The notes under the pieces were generated by a model that saw only the letters and a program-made list of their open reading frames with translations, was not told the DNA's origin and did not search any database. Below, in pieces: positions 8,266-16,599 of a stretch of 64,000 nucleotides of DNA. The DNA comes from Bacteroidales bacterium. GTDB taxonomy: Bacteria > Bacteroidota > Bacteroidia > Bacteroidales > UBA932. Made by a program: the position numbers and the translations under genes. Location of the stretch: the NCBI GenBank assembly GCA_009774765.1, contig VSOK01000002.1:1-64000 (forward strand), written 5' to 3'. Position 1 is the first letter of the stretch. Every line of letters starts with the position of its first letter.

Positions 8266-10677
8266 TCAATCCGTCTTCATATCGAAGGCTGTGGTATCCA
8301 CTGGCTTTATTACCTTGAATTTACCGAAATTCCAGGTAACGGAAAAGGCCAGCGATCTTCCTATACGGTCTGTCCATATATTTTTTGTGTATGTATCTGA
8401 AGATATCGTGGACAGCTTCGGACCGTTTCCGTGGAGAATGTCGGAAAAAGACAAATCAAGATACAGGTTATGTTTCGGAAAGCCCTTGCTCAAAGACAGT
8501 CCGAAAAGCGGTTCAAGCCTGATTTTCCGGCTTTGCACAAAGTTGTTGTTAGGCCTTACAGTCAGGCTTGACATCATGTGGAAACCATATTTCAATTTGA
8601 GATTCATCTGCAGTCTGCCGGAAAATGAGTTCACGACATTGGAAGTACCGTCCGCAAAACTGTAAAAGGAGTTGTTGTAGCTCACAGAGAGAGAAAATCC
8701 AAGCGGTTTCAAAGGCCTGACAGTAGTGGAGAGGCTTATATGGTTGCTATGACTTGAACCCAGATTTTCCCAAGTGGTAAAAGAAGCTCCGTAAATATCC
8801 ACCGAAGTCACCTGTGATATCATATTGTCCACCCAGCTGCGCACATAGGAGACTGATATGTTAGGGATTATCTTTGATTTGAAATCCTTTTTATAAGTCA
8901 CATTAAACATATTGGTAACACTTCCGACAAGGTTCGGGTTTCCTTTCCTTATGTTCATATAGTCAGATATGTCAGCATATGGATTCATCTGCTCCATTGA
9001 AGGACGGTTATATTTTGCAGAATATCTGAGCCTGATCTGGTGCGTCTTCAGTTTTCCGGCGAGCGAGATATGGGGAGTTATGTCGAATTTGCAGTAATCC
9101 AATGAAATATCGTCAATTCCGGTGCCCCTGTTTTCCTGCCAGTCGGCACTCGCTCCGATTCCCCAGCTCAATCCGTTGCGGAACGCCGAACCGCTGTACA
9201 ACGCATTCGCGTGCCACACCTGCTGTCTGTAGTTCATCCTTAATGCAGGCTGAATGAGAGTCATAAAATCATCCGTCAAGAAATTATAAAAATAATATTC
9301 AGAACTGTTATGATAGTGCCTGTTTATATAATCTATACCCCAGTTCACTCCCCAGCGGACTTTCTGGCCTCCATTGAGAGACATACCGTACGATGCACTA
9401 TGTGACCGTTCTTCGGAAGCACCTGCATTTTTTGCTGCCAAATCTCCGGATCTGCACAAGAATCGCTCCTGTCCGGTCATTACGGCATTGTCCGAATATG
9501 TATATGTAAAAGTATGGCTGTTACGCCTGCCGAAAGAGTGACTTATATTGAATGCGCCGTTGAAACGCATAGGCGACACTGTTTTTGTTCTGGAGTCAAT
9601 GCCGTCCCGAAAGGCACCTGGATTAAATGACTTCTCATACGAATCGGAATCTTTACGGACGGTGTTTATCGAAAGTTTCAGATTGACTTTGTCTCCCGCC
9701 AGAGGACGGAAGAAATTAACACCGAGATTATGGTTCATAGACAAAGTTCTGCTGACAGATTCTGCCTTTATCAACTGGTATCCAATATCCGATCGGCTTA
9801 TCTCGGTCTCAGTCCTGCTGCCCCTTTCAGGAAGACCGTCAAAACCGAATCTGTAAGACAGTCCGGCTCCTGTGACAGGAGTATTCACCACAGCGTCAGC
9901 ATTTGCCGAATAGCTATTGGTCGTCTCAGCATTGCCGTTGAGTCGGGAAGCAAAACCGAAAGGCAGTTCCCGTGACAATTTTATAAGAAGGATAGGCTTC
10001 TCGTTGTCATATTCAGGCGATCCCGGGAGAATGACCTCCACAGTCTTCATATATGCTCCCTGGATAAAATGCATAGGATACTGACGGTCGACATTTATCA
10101 TACCGCTGATCCGGTCGTCAATTCGTATTTCCGTTATTCCCTCATCTTCAAAGACCAGATTGCCGTTCCTCTCGGAACGTTTCAGTTCAGGAATTTTCGT
10201 CATTATCTCAGCCATATTCATCCTGAATGCATCAGGGTCTCCTGACACATCATACACAATCCTGTCGGACTCACGTCTGAGCAATGTTCCGGAACTGACC
10301 ACAGACGCTTCAAGCTGCTCTCCTGCAGGCTCCAGACGTATCACACCCAAATCCACAGCATTACCATTCCATTCTGCATCGATCCTGCGGCTTTCATATC
10401 CAAGGAATGATACAAAGACTGTATATCGTCCTTTTTTAGGTACAGAGAGCACAAACTCCCCATCAGAACCGGTAAATGCAGAAGCCTTGGCTATTCCTGC
10501 CATATCCAGGGCATAGACATTGACAAAATCCATAGGAGCATTGTCCTCACTGCTGACTACAGTCCCCTTTATCACCCGGCTGTCCGGACCGCCAAGCCCT
10601 GTATATGCAGCAGAAACGGCACTGACATTTGCCGCGACAAAAATCAGCACCGCCATAATTCTAAACAGTCCATTCAT
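8266..10677 (-). CDS. Outer-membrane beta-barrel protein with CarboxypepD_reg-like N-terminus
   Basis: This 803-residue protein has a signal peptide ending near SAVSA. A carboxypeptidase regulatory-like beta-sandwich follows at about residues 36-110 (IKGTVVSSEDNAPMDFVNVYAL...FVSFLGYESR), then a short plug-like region and a long barrel with many alternating aromatic strands. This is the layout of the 'outer membrane beta-barrel family' TonB-receptor relatives common in Bacteroidetes. It lacks the SusC signature (ATAIYGxRAANGVIxVTTK) and has no SusD partner. The substrate is unknown. It has its own promoter at 10701-10730 and appears monocistronic. Confidence 0.85.
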   Translation of the reverse strand: MNGLFRIMAVLIFVAANVSAVSAAYTGLGGPDSRVIKGTVVSSEDNAPMDFVNVYALDMAGIAKASAFTGSDGEFVLSVPKKGRYTVFVSFLGYESRRIDAEWNGNAVDLGVIRLEPAGEQLEASVVSSGTLLRRESDRIVYDVSGDPDAFRMNMAEIMTKIPELKRSERNGNLVFEDEGITEIRIDDRISGMINVDRQYPMHFIQGAYMKTVEVILPGSPEYDNEKPILLIKLSRELPFGFASRLNGNAETTNSYSANADAVVNTPVTGAGLSYRFGFDGLPERGSRTETEISRSDIGYQLIKAESVSRTLSMNHNLGVNFFRPLAGDKVNLKLSINTVRKDSDSYEKSFNPGAFRDGIDSRTKTVSPMRFNGAFNISHSFGRRNSHTFTYTYSDNAVMTGQERFLCRSGDLAAKNAGASEERSHSASYGMSLNGGQKVRWGVNWGIDYINRHYHNSSEYYFYNFLTDDFMTLIQPALRMNYRQQVWHANALYSGSAFRNGLSWGIGASADWQENRGTGIDDISLDYCKFDITPHISLAGKLKTHQIRLRYSAKYNRPSMEQMNPYADISDYMNIRKGNPNLVGSVTNMFNVTYKKDFKSKIIPNISVSYVRSWVDNMISQVTSVDIYGASFTTWENLGSSHSNHISLSTTVRPLKPLGFSLSVSYNNSFYSFADGTSNVVNSFSGRLQMNLKLKYGFHMMSSLTVRPNNNFVQSRKIRLEPLFGLSLSKGFPKHNLYLDLSFSDILHGNGPKLSTISSDTYTKNIWTDRIGRSLAFSVTWNFGKFKVIKPVDTTAFDMKTD

Positions 10678-10700
10678 ATCATATCAAAGGTTAGATAGGG

Positions 10701-10730
10701 CAAAGTTAAAAATAAATAATCCAAAAGCAA
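10701..10730 (-). promoter_or_regulatory. Promoter of the outer-membrane beta-barrel gene
   Basis: The minus-strand -7 element TAACTTTG lies at 10708-10701, with TTG at 10730-10728 as the -33 element and a 19-base spacer. This is a good match to the Bacteroidetes consensus. The expected leader is about 20 bases. Confidence 0.6.
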
Positions 10731-10818
10731 GCGAAAGGCAACAGGCAGATACAGATAGACTTATTCAACTGGGAACAAACAAATTACAGCATATAACAAT
10801 TTCAAACAAACATATAAA

Positions 10819-10864
10819 AAACTGTGATATAAAGGAACCGTAAGGCCCCTGTATATCACAGTTT
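10819..10864 (-). terminator. Terminator of the 5'-nucleotidase genes
   Basis: A perfect 13-bp stem joins AAACTGTGATATA (10819-10831) and TATATCACAGTTT (10852-10864) with a 20-base loop. On the minus strand it is followed by a run of T (CAGTTTTTTATATG). It lies 38 bases after the stop of the metallophosphatase gene. Confidence 0.75.
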
Positions 10865-10901
10865 ATACCGAATTGACTTACAATATGCAAGTCAGGACAA
10901 T

Positions 10902-11705
10902 TTATTCCTCAATAGTTATGTTGCCGACATAAAGTCCCCAGCATCCGTCAGTCACCACAGGAACCGTGTTCCCGTCCGCATCCTCTACAAAATCCGGAGC
11001 ATCAATGAAAGTATGTGAATGCCCTCCGACGATGATGTCGGTATTGCTCAGCTTCGACGCCAGCTCAATATCCTCGGAATTTCCTATATGGGTCAGACAT
11101 ATTACATAGTCGCAGCCCTTTTCCTTCAGAATCTCCGCATACCTGTTGGACACCTCCACCGGATCAAGATATTTCATAGTAGCCGCAATCTCCCTGTCCA
11201 CGACTTCAGTAACATCAGTAAGAAGACCATAGATTCCGATCTTCTTTCCGGCACGTTTCAATATGACATAAGGTTTGACATATTTTGACAGCACGGAACC
11301 CGAGAAGTCATAATTGGCGCACACCACCTTGAATTTCGCCATCTTAAGACGTCTCGCAAGCTCCTCGACACCATTGTCAAACTCGTGGTTGCCAAGACAT
11401 ACGGCATCATATTTCATCGCATTCATAACCTTGACCTCAAGGTCCCCCTTAAGGATTGTGAAATATGAAGACCCCTGTCCGAAATCCCCGGCATCCAGCA
11501 GAAGCACATTATTCTTTCCCGCCGCGGCCCTGACGCTGTCCACGTATGCCGCCCTTTCTATAACACCTCCAAGGCCGGTCTGGTCACCGCTGCGCAAAGG
11601 GTCTATATGACTGTGAGTGTCATTAGTGTGCAGGATTACAAGGTCCTGGGCCGAAAGCGCGGCCGCACACGACAATGCAATAAAAATCAAAAATATACGT
11701 TTCAT
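10902..11705 (-). CDS. Metallophosphatase domain of a 5'-nucleotidase (UshA N-terminal half)
   Basis: This 267-residue secreted protein has a signal peptide ending at LSAQ. All metallophosphoesterase motifs of the UshA/5'-nucleotidase family are visible: HTNDTHSHIDP, DAGDFGQGS, GNHEFDNG, CLTHIGNSEDIELA and GGHSHT. These bind two metal ions and hydrolyse nucleotide phosphates. The substrate-binding C-terminal domain is missing and is encoded by the gene just upstream, 8 bases away. The two products presumably act together in the periplasm. Both have their own signal peptide and start, so this is a real gene split and not a frameshift. Confidence 0.9.
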   Translation of the reverse strand: MKRIFLIFIALSCAAALSAQDLVILHTNDTHSHIDPLRSGDQTGLGGVIERAAYVDSVRAAAGKNNVLLLDAGDFGQGSSYFTILKGDLEVKVMNAMKYDAVCLGNHEFDNGVEELARRLKMAKFKVVCANYDFSGSVLSKYVKPYVILKRAGKKIGIYGLLTDVTEVVDREIAATMKYLDPVEVSNRYAEILKEKGCDYVICLTHIGNSEDIELASKLSNTDIIVGGHSHTFIDAPDFVEDADGNTVPVVTDGCWGLYVGNITIEE

Positions 11706-11713
11706 ACCCGTTT

Positions 11714-12547
11714 CTACTCTGTAATGATTGTTACCCTTCCGTCCTTCGCTCCTGTAAGAGGCCTGCCAGCCTCAGTATATTTGGCCACACGATCCATCAT
11801 AGCCGTAAAGATGTCAATGTCAAGCATATCCACCTCAACGGCATTGTTCGCGACAAAAAGTCCGTCCCCACCGTTAAGAAGGAATGAAATCGAGGCCACA
11901 CCATATACCCTGTCGTCATCAAGAGGCTCTCCGCCGATCTCGACAGACACAAGCTTATGATCAGCCGCCACAATCTTGACACCTCCGAGAATCTGGAATT
12001 TCTTTTCAGCCATATCCTCAAATATAGCTCTGAGTTCAGAACCTTTCAGAGCCACATACACTATATCGTTCCTGAACGGGAACATAGACCTGATGTCATC
12101 ATAAAGCACATTGCCCTGCGGCATATCCACACGCACGCCGCCGAAGTTTCCGATACCGACATCAACCTTCTTTCCAGAAGCCTCCTCGACGGCAATCATC
12201 AGATTGTCTATGAAGAAGTTGGTCAGCGCGCTTTCCGGATATTCCTTTACCATCGCCTCAGGAGAGAATGCAATGACTTCCTTTACTTTGGCCATAGCGG
12301 GCTGAGCTTCCGTCAGAAGTGAAGCCACCTTATGGACGGAACCGCCTTTATACACACGTCCGTTGGGTGCGTAATACGTGCGGCATCTTACTGTTCCAAG
12401 TGCGGCAGGTATGTCGGCCATAGGCACCGTCACTCCTGTACGCGAAGCATTAATGATATCCTTTTTCCATTTGATGTCACCGTCTCCTGCAACAGCAGGC
12501 ACAGTGAGCGACAAAAGCATCAGATACAGCAATATTTCCTTTTTCAT
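11714..12547 (-). CDS. 5'-nucleotidase C-terminal domain protein (UshA C-terminal half)
   Basis: This 277-residue secreted protein has a signal peptide ending near PAVAG. It carries the 5_nucleotid_C domain that binds the nucleoside in UshA-type enzymes. Visible family strings include NFGGVRVDMPQGNVLYDDIRSMFPF, VYVALKGSELRAIFEDMA and VASISFLLNGGDG. In ordinary UshA this domain follows the phosphatase domain in one chain; here it is a separate gene placed first in the operon. The start is the ATG at 12547 (MKKEILLYLML). It follows the structured repeat at 12573-12638 by 25 bases. Confidence 0.88.
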   Translation of the reverse strand: MKKEILLYLMLLSLTVPAVAGDGDIKWKKDIINASRTGVTVPMADIPAALGTVRCRTYYAPNGRVYKGGSVHKVASLLTEAQPAMAKVKEVIAFSPEAMVKEYPESALTNFFIDNLMIAVEEASGKKVDVGIGNFGGVRVDMPQGNVLYDDIRSMFPFRNDIVYVALKGSELRAIFEDMAEKKFQILGGVKIVAADHKLVSVEIGGEPLDDDRVYGVASISFLLNGGDGLFVANNAVEVDMLDIDIFTAMMDRVAKYTEAGRPLTGAKDGRVTIITE

Positions 12548-12572
12548 ATATTTCAATTCATTTCAGTTCTAC

Positions 12573-12638
12573 AATAAATATCGCACCTCGGCATAACCAA
12601 AGTAAAACTTTGTTTCTGCACCCGGTTTATAATTTATT
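12573..12638 (-). repeat. Structured intercistronic element, copy C
   Basis: Read on the minus strand, this 66-base element starts over the TAA stop of the ABC permease gene and ends 25 bases before the next ATG, filling almost the whole gap. Fold by eye: outer stem AATAAAT(T)AT with ATATTTATT; internal loop AA/GCG; stem ACC with GGT; loop GGGT/CGA; and an apical hairpin of up to 12 positions (GCAGAAACAAAG with CTTTGGTTATGC). Relative to the copies at 55249 and 60051, the outer stem has A-U pairs where they have G-C pairs, changed on both sides. Confidence 0.75.
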
Positions 12639-14001
12639 TCTGTTTGAGCCACTTATACAAATCCTTGAATGTGGACTTCCTGCCTGAGACAAGGATTCCC
12701 ACCTTATATATCTTGGCCGATATGTATGCCATAGCGGCAAAAGTCAGTGCAAGCAAAGCAATCGAAAGCACAAGCTCCCAGACAGGCACACCGAACGGAA
12801 GACGTGCAAGCATAACCATAGGAGACGTAAAAGGTATTATGGAGCCCCAGAAGGCAAGCTGGCTGTCAGGTGCCCTGAAAGCATAGAAAGCAATAAAGAA
12901 GCCTATAAGAAGCGGTATAGTGACAGGCATCTGAAGCTGTGTGCTGTCCCCTTCATTCTCCACGGACGAGCCGATGGCCGCAAACAGAGAGGCATAAAGA
13001 AGATAGCCGAGGACGAAATAGAGTACAAATGCCATTATGATCCGGCCATAGTCCAGATCCTTGAGCGTAGTCAGTACCGCTGAAATCTCAGAGCCTCCGT
13101 TTTCTGCCATAGACTGGAACAGGGACGACGGATCCGCGCCTCCCATTCCATCGGTCATCTGAGTAATCTGTGCCATCTGTCCGGCATCTCCTGCCAAGCT
13201 GTCCAGGCCGACAAAAAGATTGATCCCGACAATCAGCACAAGCGCGAGCACTATCCACAGGAAGAACTGGGTCAACGCCACACAGGCGACACCTATTATC
13301 TTTCCGAACATCAGCTCTATAGCCTTTACCGACGATACGAGCACCTCAACGACCTTGCTCGACTTCTCCTCGATGACGCTTGACATGACCATTCCGGAGA
13401 ACATGGCGATAAACATATAGATAATCATAGTCAGGGCAAGAGAAATGACCATATAGACCTCTGAAGAAGTGATCTTGTCTTCGCCGTCCTCGCCTATGGT
13501 ATATGTGGACACCGGTATGTCCGCCTTTACATCATCCATTATCTGTTTCAGCCCCTCTATTTCATAGCTTGCCACCCGGTAGTCCTCGACAGCATCTTCA
13601 ACCCTGGAACTCAGGGCCTCCTTGATCTCCACTGCGACCGGCTTTACGGAATAGACATCCACAGAGACAGTCTTGGCCGAAGGATCCAGCGCAGAAATAT
13701 GCACTATAGCATCCGCACCGTCAGCTGAAATATTCGCCTTGAGAGAATCAAGATTTTCCGAAGAGCGGTCCGTATATTCAATCTGCTTACTGCTGACCAG
13801 ATAAGGCATTACGATACCGGACTCGTCCACTACCTCTATCCGTTTGCCGTCGTCCTTGCTCAGGAACATTATCAGCGTAGGCACAGTGCACAGAAGCACA
13901 AACAATACCGGTACGACAAATGTTATGACAAGAAACGATTTCTTTTTTACACGTGTAACATATTCACGTGAAATGATTACACCTATATTGCGAAAGTTCA
14001 T
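12634..14001 (-). CDS. ABC-2 type transporter permease
   Basis: This 455-residue membrane protein belongs to the NatB/ABC-2 family. It has one transmembrane segment near the N-terminus (about 22-47), a large extracytoplasmic domain up to about residue 180, and then a cluster of five or six membrane segments to the C-terminus. The string 'MVMSSVIEEKSSKVVEVLVSSVKAIELMFGKIIGVACV' is typical of this exporter type. It pairs with the ATPase gene 3 bases upstream. The substrate is not predictable; NatAB-like systems export Na+ or small compounds. Confidence 0.9.
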   Translation of the reverse strand: MNFRNIGVIISREYVTRVKKKSFLVITFVVPVLFVLLCTVPTLIMFLSKDDGKRIEVVDESGIVMPYLVSSKQIEYTDRSSENLDSLKANISADGADAIVHISALDPSAKTVSVDVYSVKPVAVEIKEALSSRVEDAVEDYRVASYEIEGLKQIMDDVKADIPVSTYTIGEDGEDKITSSEVYMVISLALTMIIYMFIAMFSGMVMSSVIEEKSSKVVEVLVSSVKAIELMFGKIIGVACVALTQFFLWIVLALVLIVGINLFVGLDSLAGDAGQMAQITQMTDGMGGADPSSLFQSMAENGGSEISAVLTTLKDLDYGRIIMAFVLYFVLGYLLYASLFAAIGSSVENEGDSTQLQMPVTIPLLIGFFIAFYAFRAPDSQLAFWGSIIPFTSPMVMLARLPFGVPVWELVLSIALLALTFAAMAYISAKIYKVGILVSGRKSTFKDLYKWLKQK

Positions 14002-14004
14002 GGC

Positions 14005-14919
14005 TTATTCCTCCCCTGTTACAAGTTTGATAAAAATATCATTCATCCTCGGGATGAGTTCCTTGAATGAACTGATGGCAACATCCTTTGCCAGAAGGGA
14101 TCTGAGTACATCCGAATTGCCGACACCGTCCTCCAGTGAAAGCACGGCAGTATGGCGTCCTGAATCATCCTGGTCAGAAAGCACCCTGTACAGGTTTTCC
14201 TCACCACTTACGGCAGGGCCTCCAGTATAGACAAGCTCCACATTATTGTTGCCGTATCTGTGCCTTATATCATCCACACCTCCTGCTATCACAAGCTTTG
14301 ACTTGTTGATGAGGGCGATTTCATCGCAAAGTTCCTCGACAGACTCCATATTGTGGGTGGAAAGCACAATTGTCGCCCCCTGCGCCTTCAGCTGCAGTAT
14401 CTCATCCCTGATTATCTGTGCATTCACCGGGTCGAATCCGGAAAAAGGCTCATCAAGTATAAGAAGCGAAGGCCTGTGCACCACAGTAGTGATGAACTGC
14501 ACCTTCTGGGCCATTCCCTTCGAAAGTTCCTCTACCTTCTTGTTCCACCAGCTCTGGATTCCGAATTTCACAAACCATTTCTTGAGTTCAGTGGAAGCAT
14601 CCTTCGAGCTCATTCCTTTCAGCCTTGCAAAATACATAGCCTGGTCACCGACTTTCATCTTGCGGTAAAGCCCTCTTTCCTCAGGCAGATAGCCTATCTT
14701 CTCGACATCCTTCTGGGTGATCGGTCTCCCTCCGAAAAGGATTTCACCTCCGTCCGGTATGGTAATCCTGTTTATTATCCTTATCAGCGTAGTCTTTCCG
14801 GCCCCGTTCGGTCCGAGCAGACCGAATATCTTTCCCTCCGGAATATCAAGCGACACGTGGTCAAGCGCGGTCTTTTCACCAAAATTCTTGGTCACGTCCT
14901 TACATTGGATCAATGCCAT
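14005..14919 (-). CDS. ABC transporter ATP-binding protein
   Basis: This 304-residue ATPase has Walker A (GLLGPNGAGKTTLIRII), a Q-loop region (IGYLPEERGLY), the ABC signature LSKGMAQKVQ, Walker B (SLLILDEPFSGFD) and the switch histidine (LSTHNM). After about residue 215 comes a DUF4162-like C-terminal extension seen in NatA-type exporters. It forms a two-gene exporter with the permease downstream and lies 23 bases after the holA stop, so holA and the transporter may be co-transcribed. Confidence 0.95.
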   Translation of the reverse strand: MALIQCKDVTKNFGEKTALDHVSLDIPEGKIFGLLGPNGAGKTTLIRIINRITIPDGGEILFGGRPITQKDVEKIGYLPEERGLYRKMKVGDQAMYFARLKGMSSKDASTELKKWFVKFGIQSWWNKKVEELSKGMAQKVQFITTVVHRPSLLILDEPFSGFDPVNAQIIRDEILQLKAQGATIVLSTHNMESVEELCDEIALINKSKLVIAGGVDDIRHRYGNNNVELVYTGGPAVSGEENLYRVLSDQDDSGRHTAVLSLEDGVGNSDVLRSLLAKDVAISSFKELIPRMNDIFIKLVTGEE

Positions 14920-14942
14920 AACAATATAATTTTATACTTCTA

Positions 14943-15983
14943 TCAACAAGACAATATCTTTGCGACAAGTTCAATCAGCATCTGCTCAGGTGTCGCCTCC
15001 CCGGCATTGCCTCCCTTACCCTTGAAATCAAACTCCTCAAGCAGAGCTATGACACCCATACATCTCTTCAGCGGATAGTTCATCACCGCAGTGTCATATT
15101 CCTGGAAGAAATAAGGATTTACGCCAAGGACCTTGGCCTTCTGGTCTGTCGAAGGTCTCGGATTCTTCATAATCAGAGCCTGATATTTCAATATCCGGTA
15201 AAAATGCGTGAAAAGAGCACTGACAGCCACAGGCATAGCAAATTTGGGAGAAGCCCCTATATACGCAGCGATTCTCAAGGCTTTTGCGGAATTGCGGAAG
15301 GAGAGTTCCTTTGTCAGCTCAAAGATGCTGAACTGACGGCTGATACCTACATTCTTCTCTATATCGGACGCTGTTACTGATGAAGTGCCCTCCGGAAGAT
15401 TTTTCAGGAGCTTCTCGGTCTCGACCGCTATCTTGCAAAGGTCCGTACCGGCATATTCTCCAAGCAGCACTGCCGCATCCGGTGAAATGTTCAGCCCTTT
15501 TCCTGAATAGAAGGAACTTATCCATCGGGAAATCTCGTAATCCCTCAAGACCTTTGACTCCACCACGACACCGGCTTTCGCCGCTGCCTTGTAAAAGGAT
15601 TTCCTCTTGTCCGCCGATTCCCCTCTCATACAGATCACAAGCACGGTGGAATCCAGAGGCTTTTCACAATAATATGAAAGTTCATCTATATGCTTCATCG
15701 CCTGCGCCTCCTTGACGACGACAAGCTGCCTTTCCGCAAACATAGGGTAACGCCTGGCCGCCGTAATAACAGAAGCGGCATCGACATCAGCCCCATAGCA
15801 TATAGTCTGGTTGAAATCCCTTTCGCTCTCGTCAAGGGCATTCTCTATGATAGCGTCACATACAAGATCTATATAATAAGGCTCATCACCCATAAGAAGA
15901 TAGACCGGCTTGAAGATGCCCTTACGGACATCCGACACTATCCCGCGGCACTGCGTATCTACTTCTGAAAAACCTTTTGCCAT
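14943..15983 (-). CDS. holA: DNA polymerase III subunit delta
   Basis: This 346-residue subunit of the clamp loader opens the beta clamp during replication. It shows the family N-terminal pattern 'GIFKPVYLLMGDEPYYIDLVCDAII', then ERDFNQTICYGADVDAASVITAARRYPMFAERQLVVVKEAQAM and the C-terminal helical block. The start is the ATG at 15983 (MAKGFSEVD), only 6 bases after a -7 element. An extended frame upstream would run into the divergent promoter. Length matches HolA proteins. Confidence 0.93.
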   Translation of the reverse strand: MAKGFSEVDTQCRGIVSDVRKGIFKPVYLLMGDEPYYIDLVCDAIIENALDESERDFNQTICYGADVDAASVITAARRYPMFAERQLVVVKEAQAMKHIDELSYYCEKPLDSTVLVICMRGESADKRKSFYKAAAKAGVVVESKVLRDYEISRWISSFYSGKGLNISPDAAVLLGEYAGTDLCKIAVETEKLLKNLPEGTSSVTASDIEKNVGISRQFSIFELTKELSFRNSAKALRIAAYIGASPKFAMPVAVSALFTHFYRILKYQALIMKNPRPSTDQKAKVLGVNPYFFQEYDTAVMNYPLKRCMGVIALLEEFDFKGKGGNAGEATPEQMLIELVAKILSC

Positions 15984-15989
15984 AGCCTG

Positions 15990-15997
15990 CAAATGTA
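15990..15997 (-). promoter_or_regulatory. holA -7 promoter element
   Basis: The minus-strand TACATTTG fits TAnnTTTG and ends 6 bases before the holA ATG. With the usual spacing from -7 to start site, the transcript would begin almost at the start codon. No clear -33 TTG is visible. Confidence 0.45.
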
Positions 15998-16040
15998 AGA
16001 AACTGTTTTGACTTCTTAAAAAATATTCGGAGATTTTGAG

Positions 16041-16048
16041 TAACTTTG
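16041..16048 (+). promoter_or_regulatory. -7 promoter element of the HsdR_N-like gene
   Basis: TAACTTTG fits the Bacteroidetes -7 consensus and ends 5 bases before the ATG at 16054, so the mRNA is probably leaderless. It is divergent from the holA element, with 43 bases between them. The -33 region is weak. Confidence 0.5.
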
Positions 16049-16053
16049 CACCG

Positions 16054-16461
16054 ATGGACGGCAAAACGATATGGGATCCCCTGCGCAGAAAAGAGGTAGC
16101 GCTCACTCCTGAGGAAAGAGTGAGACAATGGTTCATAAATATTCTGAAAACCTATATGCAGGTGCCTCTGCACATGATGCGGAGCGAGGTCTCGTTCAAT
16201 CTTGGAGGCAAGGCATTCAGAGCTGACATACTTGTCTACGACAGGAAAGCATCCCCAGTTGCAATCATCGAATGCAAACGTCCTGAAGTTGAAATAGACA
16301 AATCCGTGCTTGACCAGACCATCCGTTACAATATGGTCCTGAATGTAAGATACATAATCATAACAAACGGTTCCAGGACATTCATCTCAAGGAAAAAGGA
16401 AGACGGAAGCGGATATGCATTCATCGAAGGAATCCCGTCATACGAGGATATGCTGAAATGA
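16054..16461 (+). CDS. HsdR N-terminal-like (HSDR_N_2) small protein
   Basis: This 135-residue protein resembles the nuclease-fold N-terminus of type I restriction subunits. The PD-(D/E)XK-type core is visible: E in 'MMRSEVSF', D in 'FRADILVYDR' and E-x-K in 'VAIIECKRPE'. No helicase, methylase or specificity gene is nearby, so it is not part of a restriction system here. Stand-alone proteins of this kind next to holA are familiar in Bacteroidales, and their role is unknown. The start is the ATG at 16054; the frame is open further upstream only through the promoter. Confidence 0.8.
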   Translation: MDGKTIWDPLRRKEVALTPEERVRQWFINILKTYMQVPLHMMRSEVSFNLGGKAFRADILVYDRKASPVAIIECKRPEVEIDKSVLDQTIRYNMVLNVRYIIITNGSRTFISRKKEDGSGYAFIEGIPSYEDMLK

Positions 16462-16599
16462 CCTCCGCATCGGAAAATTCCAGGCACGATTTCATTTTTT
16501 ATGCCCTCCAGGCACTCCAATTCAACATAATGTTATATTTTTACGCCCCGATACGAAAAAACGGACATAACAATATTATTAACGATTAAATTCTGATCT

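Noticed and set aside
10902..12547. Frameshifted UshA pseudogene
   Set aside because: The two parts are in reverse domain order and each has its own signal peptide and start, so they are separate genes.
14353..15078. 241-codon plus-strand frame opposite the ABC ATPase and holA
   Set aside because: It crosses two real genes, and the low-complexity translation has no motif.
16054..16461. Type I restriction system
   Set aside because: Only an HsdR_N-like domain is present; no helicase, methylase or specificity subunit is nearby.
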